A DNA stretch of 64,000 bases, taken from NCBI GenBank assembly GCA_963969495.1, contig OZ018338.1:47905780-47969779 (forward strand). The letters run 5' to 3'. The notes below the pieces were generated by a model. That model searched no databases. It was not told the DNA's origin and worked only from the letters and a program-made list of their open reading frames with translations. Below are positions 10,434-20,896 of this stretch, piece by piece. The position numbers and the translations under genes were made by a program. Source of the stretch: Ceratothoa steindachneri. Lineage: Eukaryota > Arthropoda > Malacostraca > Isopoda > Cymothoidae. The first letter of the stretch is position 1, and every line of letters begins with the position of its first letter.

Positions 10434-10651
10434 ACGACCCCCAAACAGGAGAACCCCAAGAAAGACCTCTATTACGTCAATGTCCTAGTCTGGGGAAGGT
10501 TCGAACGCGGTACCAGTACCGGGATGAGCGAGGTCGCTACCGTTTGTCCATCGTGCTTGGAGCTCCTGCGCCACTGAGTGGTTTAAGCGATTTTTTAGGG
10601 GTTGTGCGCCTCCTTGGGCACACCGGCCAAGGAGTTTTTGTTGTTATTTGA
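10434..10651 (+). pseudogene. I-like LINE ORF2, C-terminal relic
   Basis: The frame reads CPSLGKVRTRYQYRDERGRY then a hydrophobic tail ending at TGA 10651. The last residues of ORF2 in the minus-strand copies read CPSLGDL, ARYLSRYRDGRGRYRLSLVLG and so on, so this is the homologous end of a related, diverged subfamily in the opposite orientation. Nothing upstream is recognisable. It is a terminal fragment only. Confidence 0.65.
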
Positions 10652-11477
10652 CGGGGGGGGGGCCTCACCTTCATTACCGGCCGCCAGACGAGATCTTATA
10701 AAGGGAAAAAAAGGTGATAATGCAAACACCTACACCTTCACGACTGTAGGTGTAAGGATTAACTATAGCCGCATATTACTATTACATTCATGTATACGCC
10801 ACGTTATAAGCTGTTTGGGTGTGTGTATATACGCGCGTGAGCATAATTGTGAAACGTACATGGGCCGTTAAGATATAGACACTTGTATGTGAGTATGCTG
10901 TAGTAGGAAAGGTAGCCTGACGTCATCCACAGCGGCGAATAACTGTTTAAAGAAGAATGAAATAATTAAACTCCCGATTGAGGTCATATTACAGCTAGAA
11001 AGGAGCCAGACACCAGGAAGGAGGAAGTGACACCAGGAAAGAGCAAGTGACGTGTGAGATGCAGGGTACAGTGCCTAGTGGATGGACTCGGATGGCCCCT
11101 GGTGGCTTTTGTCATTCGGTAAAAACTTGTTATGAGGAAGTAGTCCTCTAACGTTCGGTGCGAGCAGCGCATGGTGGGAAGTAGGTCAAAACGGGATCCC
11201 ACATAAATGAAGAAACCGGTCCTATTGCATCTTTCTAGAAACCCGTGTATGTTCAGTACCGTCAAAAACTAGAGAACAAAATATAAAAATCTACTTTTCT
11301 TTAAATTATATGTTTCCTTTCCAAGAAAAGCAGGTGCTTTGAATTCATGTTTTAGTTGATTTTGTTGAGAAATCTGACAATGTTGAAATAAATTTAAATA
11401 AAGCAGGTTATTAGTCGCGTGCGACTCTACATCTACCTATGTCGGACGGTCGGTCGTCGTTTTGCTTTTTCTTTGTT
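10652..11477. other. No recognisable feature
   Basis: No recognisable gene. ATTCCTGGTGTC-like words recur near 11015-11045 (CACCAGGAAGGAGGAAGTGA then CACCAGGAAAGAG), a small imperfect duplication. Confidence 0.4.
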
Positions 11478-11712
11478 TTTGTAATAACTGTAACTATTCG
11501 ACCGATTCTAACGAAGTTTGAAACTCTTATTTTGTTTTACATTCTCTTTCGAATGATATAATTACCAAAGTCCTCCCAAGTTAAGCCGATGAAGAATTTG
11601 TTTTGGTAATAACATCATAACTTTTCTGCCGATTCTAAGGAAATTTGAAATCCTTCTGTTGTTTTACATTCTCTTTCGAATTATATAACTTCCAAGGTCT
11701 TTCTAAAGTTAG
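11478..11712. repeat. Diverged tandem duplication, period about 125 bp
   Basis: The segment beginning GTAATAACTGTAACTATTCG at 11481 recurs in altered form at 11606, including shared TTTTACATTCTCTTTCGAAT blocks. Confidence 0.7.
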
Positions 11713-11984
11713 CTTTTAATTATTGAAAGTTTTGAATGTCGTAGTCATATATCAGAATAAGGGAGAGCACGTGACTTTTTGTTCGGCAGATCTTGTTTTT
11801 AAAAAGAAATCTATATAAGCGGTCCTGGCAATATCTCCGCGTATTAATAGATGACTCTCGTATGGCCAAATTGCTAATAATTGGAAGTTAGCAAATGTAT
11901 TTCCAGTATATTGCGTTGGTAGTAATTTTATAGGATAGAACGGTAAAAAAATAAGTATCTTAAGTCAGAAAATTTTCATCTTAT

Positions 11985-12135
11985 TGAGTCATCACGGATT
12001 TAGAGGATAAGGAGCGTTATTTGACCAATCTTATTTATTTTTTTAAAACTTTGTAACAAGTTTTGCTGATGTGAGTGAAGCAGTGGATGTTATTTATTTA
12101 GACTCCTGCATTTGACACGATGTCAGATACTATGT
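11985..12135 (+). pseudogene. Decayed CR1-type reverse transcriptase relic
   Basis: One frame reads HHGFRG, a stop, then FVTSFADVSEAVDVIYLD. This follows the CR1 order QHGFR, CLTNL, then VDVIYLDF with the first catalytic Asp region. Several stops interrupt it and the flanks are not recognisable. An old fragment, independent of the copy at 12937. Confidence 0.5.
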
Positions 12136-12574
12136 ATGTATGATGTTGCAAAATTAAAGTAGCATAGGATAATAGGTTAGTTACAGAAGTATAATTGGGA
12201 TAATAGTTAAATTATATAATTGGAAAGGCATTCGCTCAGCAGTGGGATCAAACGATGACATAATTGGATTAGAGAGAGATTAATTATCAGCTACGTGACA
12301 ACAAAGTGCTGCAGCTCATTGAAATACAGTCAAGGTGAGTGCCAGATAAAAGTGATGTACCCCCACAGATAGTACTTGAAACCGAACCGTAATAATCAAG
12401 CATCTAACAAAACTTCTAGAAACCGAACACGATTTTTGTCATGTTTGAGAAAAGGTCTTTGCTGCTCTTAATTCTATTAAAAAAAATCGAGGAGTTTAAT
12501 GGCATGTAAAGTGTTAAAAGGGACCTTATTGGAAAATTTCACTTACCTCGATATATATATTTTTATAGAAATAA

Positions 12575-12930
12575 GTGTAAAGCAGTGAGAGGCCACCACT
12601 TAAAGATTAAAAAACAGAGGTGCAGAGTGGATGTTAGAAAATATTTTTTCACTAACAGAGTGGTGGATTATTGGAATAGTTTGCCACCTGAGACTGTAGA
12701 CAGCCCAAACTTGAATGTTCTCAAGCGCAGATTGGATGATTATATGGGGAGGGAGGGTTCATTTCTTACTTTTTGGTATGTGGATATGTTTCTTGACTCA
12801 TTCCTGTGGATGCAGTTTCTTATTATGCTATATTTTGGGGAAGTTTGATTTTGTTTTTGACAGACTCCTATGGAGGCTTTAAATTATATATTGTAGATGC
12901 ATGGTTGGACATTCCTATGGATTGTTAAAG
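12575..12930 (+). pseudogene. CR1-type LINE 3' fragment (end of ORF2 and 3' UTR)
   Basis: The frame at 12585-12848 begins MRGHHLKIKKQRCRVDVRKY and continues FFTNRVVDYWN, SLPPE and LKRRLDDYMGREG. This is the conserved C-terminal end of CR1 ORF2 and is closest to the minus-strand copies at 42924 and 51730. It ends where the next CR1 copy begins near 12937. Confidence 0.75.
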
Positions 12931-12936
12931 TGGCAA

Positions 12937-14632
12937 ATTTGAAATTAAAGTGGCAAATAGGGCAAAGGAAGATCCTAAAAGTTATAATCAATTATACAAA
13001 ACTAAGGTTAGAGATAAAATAGGCCCACTTATAGATTCCAATGGAGAATTAGTGAGTGATAGGGACTCAATGGCTGGAATGCTAAATGAATTTTTTCTCT
13101 CAGTATTTACACAGGAGGATACTCTAAATATACCCGAGGTGTCAATGATCTTTCGGGGTAATGATGAAGAGAAATTAAAGGATATCTTGATCACAAAGGA
13201 GATAGTGACAAAGGAAATTGATAAAATCAAAAGTAGTAAAGCACCCGGTCCTGATGGTCTTTCCTAGAATTTTGAAAGAATGTAAGGATGTGTTAAGTGA
13301 GCCCCTAGCATGCATCTTTAGAAAATCATTGGAGAGTGGCATTGTGCCAGTGGCATGGAAGAAAGCCAATGTGATACCTATATTTAAGAAAGGGGATAAA
13401 ACAATATGTCTAATTACAGACCAGTAAGTTTGACATCAGTGGTAGGGAAAATGATGGAATCTATTATAGCAAGGAATATTAGAGATCACTTGGATAAGCA
13501 TAAGTTGATAAAAGAATCACAGCATGGCTTTAGTAAGGGTAAATCCTGTCTGACTAATTTGCTGTCTTTTTATAGTAAGGTGTATGAAGCAGCAGATAAT
13601 GATGAAAACTATGATATTTTATACTTGGACTTTAGTAAGGCTTTTGATCGAGTGCCACACTTACGGCTTCTGAGCAAAGTTAAAGCACACAGGATCGATG
13701 GCAGTATATTTAGGTGGATTCAGTCATGGCTTGGTGACAGACAGCAAAGAGTTAGTATAGATGGAGTTAAATCTGAGTGGGGGTGTGTTAGCAGTGGAGT
13801 TCTGCAAGGATCTGTTTTGGGTCCCTTGCTATTCTTAATTTATATTAATGATCTTGACATAGGTATAAGTAGTGACCTGAGTAAATTTACTGATGATACT
13901 AAGCTAGGTAGGGCCATTAGGGCTGATTCTGATGCTGTTGTAATGCAGGAGGAATTGACCATTCTGTCCAATTGGGCCGAGAAATGGCAAATGAAGTTTA
14001 ACATCGACAAATGTAGTGTACTTAGTATAGGTAGAAATAATCCATTGAATAGTTATAAATTAAATGGGAGAATTTTAGGGAGGACCGATTGTGAGAGGGA
14101 CTTGGGTATTTTGGTAAGTTCAGACCTTCGTCTTAGAAAGCAATGCCTAAATGCTAAGAATAAAGCTAATAGGATATTGGGATTCATTAGGAGGAGTGTA
14201 AGCAATAAGAGTACTGAAGTCATTCTAAAACTGTATCTGGCGCTAGTTAGGCCTCTTCTAGATTATGCAGTACAATTTTGGTCACCATATTATAGGAAGG
14301 ATATTGATTTGCTTGAGTCTGTGCAGAGAAGGATGACAAAGATGATTGGTGGGCTAAGGAACTTACCTTATGGTGAAAGGCTCAGAAAACTAAATCTACA
14401 TACATTGGAAAGGAGAAGAGTCAGAGGGGAATTGATTGAAGTCTTCAAATGGGTAAAAGGGTTTAAACTTGATAAGTATAGGTTTAGGAAGGAGATTGGG
14501 AGGAATTGGTTTACAAATCGTGTGGTCGATGAATGGAATATGCTCACTAGACATGTGCTAGAAGCCTCCTCTCTGGGTAGTTTTAAGAATAGATTAGATA
14601 AATATATGGATGAAGCTGCTAGATGGGACTGA
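12937..14632 (+). pseudogene. CR1 reverse transcriptase ORF with two frameshifts
   Basis: ORF2 of a CR1-clade LINE, which copies element RNA into DNA at a nicked target. It starts VANRAKEDPKSYNQLY (endonuclease-RT linker) and reaches KAPGPDG. A one-base insertion near 13262 changes frame and a one-base deletion near 13398 changes it again. From 13406 a 408-residue frame is open: YRPVSLTS, LYLDFSKAFD, LQGSVLGPLLFLIYINDL, the polymerase box at 13886-13897 and the CR1 C-terminal region, ending TGA at 14630-14632. The box reads FTDD where the CR1 copy at 23739 has FADD. The first catalytic Asp and the DD pair are present. The endonuclease is missing. Confidence 0.85.
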
Positions 14633-14875
14633 CTTCTTTTTTTTTATGTACATATGTATATATTTTTCTAAGGAGTGGGGAGATTATATTTTGCGGTTGC
14701 ATGAATGGACATAATCCTCTGGATGCATTTTATGTATATTGTAGATTAGATCTGACGAACTCCTTAAAGGGTGACAATGTTGATGACTTTTCTCTGGTAA
14801 GAAATCTTTTGTGTGTTGACTGGAACAGGAGCTGCCAAGTGTAGGCCATGAATGGTCTTTTGCAGGCTCCTTCTT

Positions 14876-14899
14876 TTCTTATGTTCTTATGTTCTTATT
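14876..14899 (+). repeat. CR1 3' tail, (TTCTTATG)n
   Basis: Two full and one partial TTCTTATG units close the element. CR1 elements typically end in short 8-bp repeats rather than poly(A). Confidence 0.65.
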
Positions 14900-15224
14900 T
14901 TCACCTGGGTGGCCATGGCAATAGCTTAGGGGATGCCGTAAAATCACGGGGTATTGGACTTGATTTATGTTATCTTTCCGACAATTTATCCTGCCTTATC
15001 TTGTTCTATCCTTCGAAGTCACCTTACCAGCCGTAAAATGCAAAACTATTTCATTTTTTAATATATATACCAAGGGGAGCAGCTTCGCCACTTATCCTTA
15101 CAGAAGAAGCTTGCGGTTCGATGGCTTACTTTCGATCTGTGGCCTACGGCCTATCATGATTTTTTTTTTCTCCATCTAAATTCGCTCTAATAATTTACAT
15201 GGCAAAATTTTAATAAATTTTAGG
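14900..15224. other. No recognisable feature
   Basis: Short AT-rich stretch; CTTCGCCACTTATC near 15086 is faintly shared with 42213 upstream of a related repeat. Confidence 0.35.
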
Positions 15225-15560
15225 AACTTCACCATTTGCAATTCTTTTAGTTTTAAAAAATTCACAAAATTTCGATACTTATATTTATTTCTGAACTTCA
15301 CCATTTTGTTTTAGGGTATATTATAAAAGAATTATTAGAAATAACTTTGATAAAAAAACTTAAGTTATAACCAAACTAAGATGAAATTATTATTCAAATA
15401 CTCAAAAAATCCCCTTCTTAAATTATAGAGTTAGTAATGATGATGATAACTTTGATAAAAATTTTAAATATACTTAGGTGACAACCAAATTAAAAGAAAA
15501 AACTTATTCAAACATTCAAAAAATCTCGTTCTTAAACTATAGGGTTATGGAGGATAATTT
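15225..15560. repeat. Interspersed AT-rich repeat, copy 1
   Basis: Shares long stretches with 42273-42515: GAACTTCACCATTTG, AGAAATAACTTTGATAAAAA, CATAACCAAACTAAGAT-type text and AATCCCCTTCTTAAATTATA. A further internal partial repeat at about 15450-15545 repeats the AACTTTGATAAAA to CTTAAACTATAG portion. Confidence 0.7.
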
Positions 15561-15866
15561 AATGAAAAACTTTTCACTATAAAATGAATAGAATTTCGAA
15601 ATAACTCGATATACGATAATATACTACGATTTGGTCATTTCATTTGCTAATTTTAATATTACTTATCAGTTTTAAACATTTACTTTCCCTTAAACTTTAC
15701 TTAAGATGAACCAGTTTATTATTAAAAAAAACAACTTGAAAGTGATTGCAGTGAAGGTTAAAAGTAAGGTGAGTGACGAAATAGTTCCAAATATTCTCCC
15801 ACTTCGTAGAAAAGTTTGTAATTAAAATGAAGGCAAATTGTTTGCATTTGACCAGTTAATTGGATC

Positions 15867-17035
15867 ATGGATTTACTTTGGTGTGGTGATAAAGATAATC
15901 CTATACCCAGCTGTATTAGCTGTGGTAATGAATTGCCCAATGAGGCCATTGTACCAAGTCAACTAATAAAGAGATCTCTCTAAAAACATCGGCATCTTGC
16001 TAATAAAACTGTCACTCTTTGGAAGTGACTTACAAGAGCTAGAAAAACGAGGTCTAAACTTCGTAAAACTAGTCAAAGTTCTTTTAAAGTACAGGAGGGC
16101 AGCCACTTAGTAGCTATGTTAATTGCTAAAAATATCAAGCCTCACAGAGAATCAGAAACTAAGAGTATTTATGCCTCTATTAAAGCAAATCAATTTTTTT
16201 TCCACCTGATTTAATCGATAGAGGGAATGCGACTCAACCACTATCATTCGTTTGTACAAAATAATAAATTTCAAGTTTTTTTTGTAGTAAAGAAATAAAA
16301 AAAACCGGCCAAGATATATAATTATAGAAATAATTACTTGATAGCTTGTGGTTTGTCTTGGAAATCATGTGTGGGATTTTTTACAGATGGTGCTCCTTCA
16401 ATGATTGGCCCATGAAAAGGATTCGAACTTCGGTAAAGAAAGAAAAGTGATATAATAACTTTTGCTTTCTCTATCGTGAAGCGCTCGTTGTGGAAACAGT
16501 TGGCGTTGAATTTAAAAGCATACTCGGTACGGATGTAAAATTTCGTAACTACGTTAAAAGTAAGCCCCTTAAGTCGCGTCCGTTTGGTTAGCTATGAAGA
16601 AGTTGGGGCAAAGTATTTGAATCTTCTTCACACCGAAGAAAATAGCTATCTAAAAGCAATGCGTTGTCTCGAGTATTAGAACTGAAAAATGAGATACGGG
16701 TGTTTTTTTACGTCATGAAAAGCAAGTAATATTTTGAAAATTATTTGCACATGATGCTTGGTCGGCAAAGTTAGCATCTATCTAGTGCATGTTTTAGAGT
16801 ATTTGAACAAAGGAAATTCCAAAATCCAACAGAAAAATTAAAATATACGGTTTTCCACTGAGGAAATAAAATTTCGGACAGGTAAATTAAACTTATAAGG
16901 TTCCAAAGTAATGGTAGGTAATGTAGATAAGTTCCTGATTATTGCTAAAAATGAAAATAAATGTAGAATACCTTAAATTCTTGACCATCTTCAACCAAAG
17001 GAAGAAAAATTGAGCAATATTTGGAAAATTTCAGC
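15867..17035 (+). pseudogene. hAT-superfamily transposase pseudogene (ZBED5/SCAND3-like)
   Basis: Conserved blocks in order: LLWCGDKDNPIPSCISCGNELPN (BED-finger Cys pair, about 15870-15940), KHRHLANK, LVAMLIAKNIKPHRES (about 16110-16160), then after a gap SCVGFFTDGAPSMIG (Asp block, about 16360-16410), VKFRNYVKSKPLKSRPFG, LNLLHTEE and later the QPKEEK end. These match the order in animal hAT transposases and the domesticated ZBED/SCAND3 proteins. Many stops and frame changes occur (for example TAA just after IKRSL at about 15980), so it is dead. It stops where an I-like LINE begins near 17045. Confidence 0.65.
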
Positions 17036-17044
17036 ACTTAAGAT

Positions 17045-18560
17045 TATGAAAGCCCGCCTTTCCCCGGAGCAGGATCATGCGACCAACACCAAAGAGAGCT
17101 AGATAGTAACGTGGACCAAGATCACAGACTGGGACATTTCAACAAGAATGTGTCGAATAGTCTGAGGGATAACACATTCGTCGCAGTATGGAGCACGGTG
17201 CGTTCCGCGAGTGAACCCAATTCAAGGACGACAGAAAGCGACCGGACGGGGGGGTAGGTCGTGGTAGCACACAACTTTTAAGTTTCCCTCGGCCGTCTCC
17301 CAATCTTCGCTGACAAGCTGCACGGAGGGCTACCCTGATTCCTTCCATGTAGTCGGTGTGAGGAAGAGCCAAACGCTGATGTGGTTGCTCAGTCCTCGCG
17401 AACTCCTTGGCGTCTTCATCGGCGCACTCATAACTCGCAATTCCTACATGTCTCGGGACCCAACGGAATATAATCTCGACACCCGCCAAGTAAGTGGCAA
17501 CCTTAGCGTCACGGATACGGCAAACTAAGGGGTGCGAAGATTCCAATGCCTCCAGAGTATTCAACTCAGGGCGCTGTGTGAGTCCCTAAAGTTCACAATC
17601 CTATCTCTAAACAGGACATGAAGCGTTCTCCCTCGTACTGAGCGGTGTATTGCAACCAGCTGGGCCTGGTAGAGCCCCACTGACTTCAAACAAGGGATAC
17701 ACGGAGTGGAAGTCGACCTCCTCCTGGGACTTGGCGCCATTTGTGTACACTGCTATGGATCCAGTGTGACACAAAGTTTGCTGGCAAAAGGCCTAAAGCA
17801 ATAATCCAGGCAATGTGGAAGCAATGATCCAGGCGACGGGAAGAACCAGAGGCACCACCGGCCCAATAGCTGCGCACCGAGCTTTTGAAGGAGTTTCCTA
17901 GCCCAAAACCCAAAGGGTTATGATATGAATGGAGTCTCTGGGCGACATAGGCACCGTTGAGAACGGCTGTGGATACAATGAGGAGCAGTCGGTGACTGAG
18001 GGGTGCACAGGGGCCACGCGTACAAGCGCTTCGGCATAGCAAGAGATGCGGTTTAATGTTTGTTTGAGTCGAGACTCCAGAGTTGGCATTTGGGCGAGCA
18101 CAGTAGCCATTCACCAGAGTATGGGAGGATGCCCTTTGTCCAGATTCTGTAACAAATCTAAGAGAAATGGCATGCCTCGCTCACCTGTGCATAGCATACG
18201 GGACACCGTTCGGAACATGGGCAAGTTTTGCGCAGGAAGCGAGAGCGGAACGCAATTTACTTAATAAAAATCTGTCGTTGAAGGGTTTTCCGCCTCTGGA
18301 GGTAAAGTCTAGTCGGCGGCCTTCAGCGGCATCACAACGTGCATTGAATGCTAGTTGAGCAGCATCTCATCTAGAAACTATGGAGAAAGGGGTCGCGAAA
18401 GACTCCGGCTAAAAGCAGGGGATGCGAGAATGCGGTTCAATTCTCCTGCAGAAGGGAAGGTGCTACTGCGAGAACTTGCCCCGAATTTATTGGACAAGCA
18501 TCTACAGGAAAGTCCTTACCGTTAAGTGAAGACATGTATGCACGTCAGGAAGAGTGAAAG
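17045..18560 (-). mobile_element. I-like LINE copy A1, old and rearranged
   Basis: Minus-strand remnant of the family best seen at 33959-40833. From its 3' side it keeps the C-terminal ORF2 region, RNase H (SSHPLVCRIRDAK, WVPRHVGIA at about 17420-17560), part of the central region with a local duplication near 17820-17860, and RT thumb and finger sequence at 18050-18560. Large internal deletions and many stops are present, and the 3' UTR hairpin is missing. Confidence 0.7.
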
Positions 18561-18852
18561 ACATGAAGAACGCACCTCACCCAATGTAACCTATGAGAAA
18601 TGTCATGCCTCGCTCACCTAGGTGTCGAAGCATGATATACGCGACATCGTCCGCACCATGGACGATGTAACTCAATCAATGTGAATCTATCGTTGAAGAG
18701 TTCTCCGCCTCTGAAGGAAACGTCTACTAAGCGACCTTCAGCGATATCACAACGTGCATTGAATTCTAGCTGAGGAGCATCTAGTTTAGAAAATGTTGAG
18801 AAAGCCGTTGCGAGAGATTTGGCCACGGACACGGGTTCCGAGATTGGGGTCC

Positions 18853-18864
18853 CATTCTCCTGGA
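18853..18864. repeat. 12-bp target-site duplication, CATTCTCCTGGA (left)
   Basis: The same 12 bases recur at 19866-19877 on the far side of the nested LINE copy. In the full-length copy this sequence occurs once at the equivalent place (about 36730). Confidence 0.85.
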
Positions 18865-19865
18865 TTTTTTTTTTTTAAGAGCTCATCTGGCGACTGCCTT
18901 CTTGGGCATTAGTCGCCGTATTAAAACAGGCCTAGTTCTAGGCTACTTTAAAATAAAATTAGAGAGAAAAAACACCCCAAAAAGGAGGAAAGGAAGCAAG
19001 CTGGTGCGTCGGGGAGAGGTCCCCCCAGCGCAGGAGCGTGCAACCAAAAGGAAAAAAAAAACAAAATGCAAAAAACAAAACAAAACAAAAAAAACAAACC
19101 TTGCTTAAATAATAGGGAGAAGGCCGGCCTCCCCCAAGAAGTCAACAAGTCCACAAGTCAATGTGCACGAATCTGTGCCGAGTACAAGGGACAGGCGGTA
19201 GCGACCCCGCCCATCCCGGTACCGGGACAGGTATCGTGCGCGAAGATCATCCAGACTGGGACATTCGACAAGAATGTGCCGAAAAGTTTGGGGGACGACG
19301 CAGTCGTTGCAATAGGGCGCAGGCGAGCGCTCCATCAAATAGCGATGCGTCACACGAGTGTGTCCGATTCGAAGACGACAGAAAGCAACCTGAAGCCGCC
19401 GCGACATTGGGGGATAGGTCCATGGAAACGGTCGCGGCGTAATGGCACGCAACTTTAAGTTCCCTTCGACCGTCTCCCATCTTCTTTGCCAAGCAGTCCG
19501 AAGAGCTGCCCGTATTCCTGCCATGTAGTCGGTGTGAGGAAGAGCGAAACGCTGGTCCGGTCGCAGAGTCCTCGCGGACTCTTTGGCGCGCTCATTCCCC
19601 GCAATTCCTAAATGTCCAGGAACCCAGCAGAAGATAATCTCGACATCTGCCCGGCTCGCCAAAACCGTGGCGTTACGGATATCGCGAACCAGGGGATGCA
19701 GAGATTCCAATGCCCCGAGAGCACTCAGGGCGCTTTGTGAGTCGCTATAGATCACAATCCGGTCTCCGAACCTGGCACGTCGCGTAATCTCCCATACCGA
19801 GTGGTGTATTGCCACCAGCTCGGCCGTGAAGACAGACGCAGCGCCTGGTAGAGCACCGCTGACTT
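18865..19865 (-). mobile_element. I-like LINE copy B, 5'-truncated, nested in copy A2
   Basis: Poly(A) appears as T12 at 18865-18876, then the 3' UTR with GGCGACT/AGTCGCC hairpin, the ORF2 C-terminal region and RNase H up to about residue block VSGALPGAAS, where it is truncated at 19865. The frame is open from TAELVAI, YSDSQSAL and WVPGHLGIAGNERA through the Cys/His region CRLRIGHTRVTH to the stop at 19105. Compared with the full-length copy it lacks the short ADEG segment after NERA. A young, non-autonomous insertion. Confidence 0.85.
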
Positions 19866-19877
19866 CATTCTCCTGGA
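19866..19877. repeat. 12-bp target-site duplication, CATTCTCCTGGA (right)
   Basis: Matches 18853-18864. Confidence 0.85.
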
Positions 19878-20372
19878 GAAGTGGAGGGTGGTACTGCAAG
19901 AACTTGCCCCGAATCTTATTGACTCGCCTCCTCACCTCTGTAAGAAGGTTCTTCCCGTTAAATTAAGGCACCAGTCCAAAGAGCGGCGGGCATGCTTTAA
20001 AATATAAGGGAACCTAGCATCGCTCGACCAAATTCATCGACAGTGAAGCAGTTCGGGCAGCGGTTATAGGAATAGTAGTTAGACCCACGGCGATTAGCTT
20101 GCCTGAAAAAAAAATTCAACGACTTCAACTCATAAACTGGGACAGATAAATCAGTAATTTCCTGAAATGCGGACTACCCGCCGGCGCCAAGCACTACGGG
20201 GAGGAGGGGTCTCTCTCAGGCGGCAACGGTCCAGAAAATTATATTTAAATAGGAAAGTGATCACTACCATGGAGGCCATTGACTACCTATAACCCCAAAT
20301 CAGGCTGCGGATCCGGAGCGCACAGGGATAGATCAAGACAGGTAAATAAAGCGGTTGTTGGGCAGTGACCGT

Positions 20373-20373
<1 letters not shown>

Positions 20374-20405
<32 letters not shown>
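20374..20405. repeat. (AC)n microsatellite
   Basis: Sixteen CA units grown inside the endonuclease region of copy A2, where the full-length copy has ordinary sequence. Confidence 0.9.
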
Positions 20406-20406
<1 letters not shown>

Positions 20407-20880
20407 TTAGGATACCCATTTCCAGCTAGTCGATCAGGTCAGCAAGGATCTGACCGTTCAAATCCCTGAGCAGTAGAAAAGGCCTCGGTAACCGTACCAC
20501 GACGTGGCGGAAGTCCCCGGCGTCGAAGTCGGCTGACGGTTGAATATAAGCAAAAATAACAGTATATCTCCTATCCACAAATAATATTATAGCTCCTATC
20601 GCACATCCTCCTGCTCGGTCCCCATCGCGTGGTGGTGATGTCGCAAAACCCTTATACCCCAGGAGGGTGGGCAGGGGGCACGCACCCAGCATGGTCTCCA
20701 TAAAATAAAATAGCTAACGGAGAACGGGAGGAGACGCTCCTACGCAGGTCCTGCCAGTTGGCCCAGAATCCGCGACAATTCCATTGAGGAAATATATCCT
20801 TCACACCAATCTCGGAGGAATCTCATGGGAATGGCCGTACGCTCTCAGGAGTCAGAACTACGGGCGCTGTTAGCCAAACA
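20400..20880 (-). pseudogene. I-like LINE endonuclease relic (copy A2 ORF2 start)
   Basis: The frame 20426-20701 on minus carries METMLGACPLPTLLGYKGFA, RYTVIFAYIQPSADFDAGDF and FLLLRDLNG. These are the apurinic-type endonuclease blocks; the GDLN box of the full-length copy reads RDLN here and the E of the QET box lies just upstream. Stops surround it. Not functional. Confidence 0.7.
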
Positions 20881-20896
20881 AGGCTAACAGCGCATT

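Larger units (their letters stand above)
12937..14899 (+). mobile_element. CR1-type LINE, 5'-truncated
   Basis: A 5'-truncated insertion: coding starts in the RT fingers region and runs to a 3' UTR ending in an 8-nt microsatellite tail (TTCTTATG). Typical CR1 structure, without poly(A). The 5' break abuts another CR1 3' fragment. Confidence 0.8.

Noticed and set aside
19105..19935. A 276-residue intact RNase H gene
   Set aside because: The frame crosses a target duplication between two LINE copies; its first part belongs to another element.
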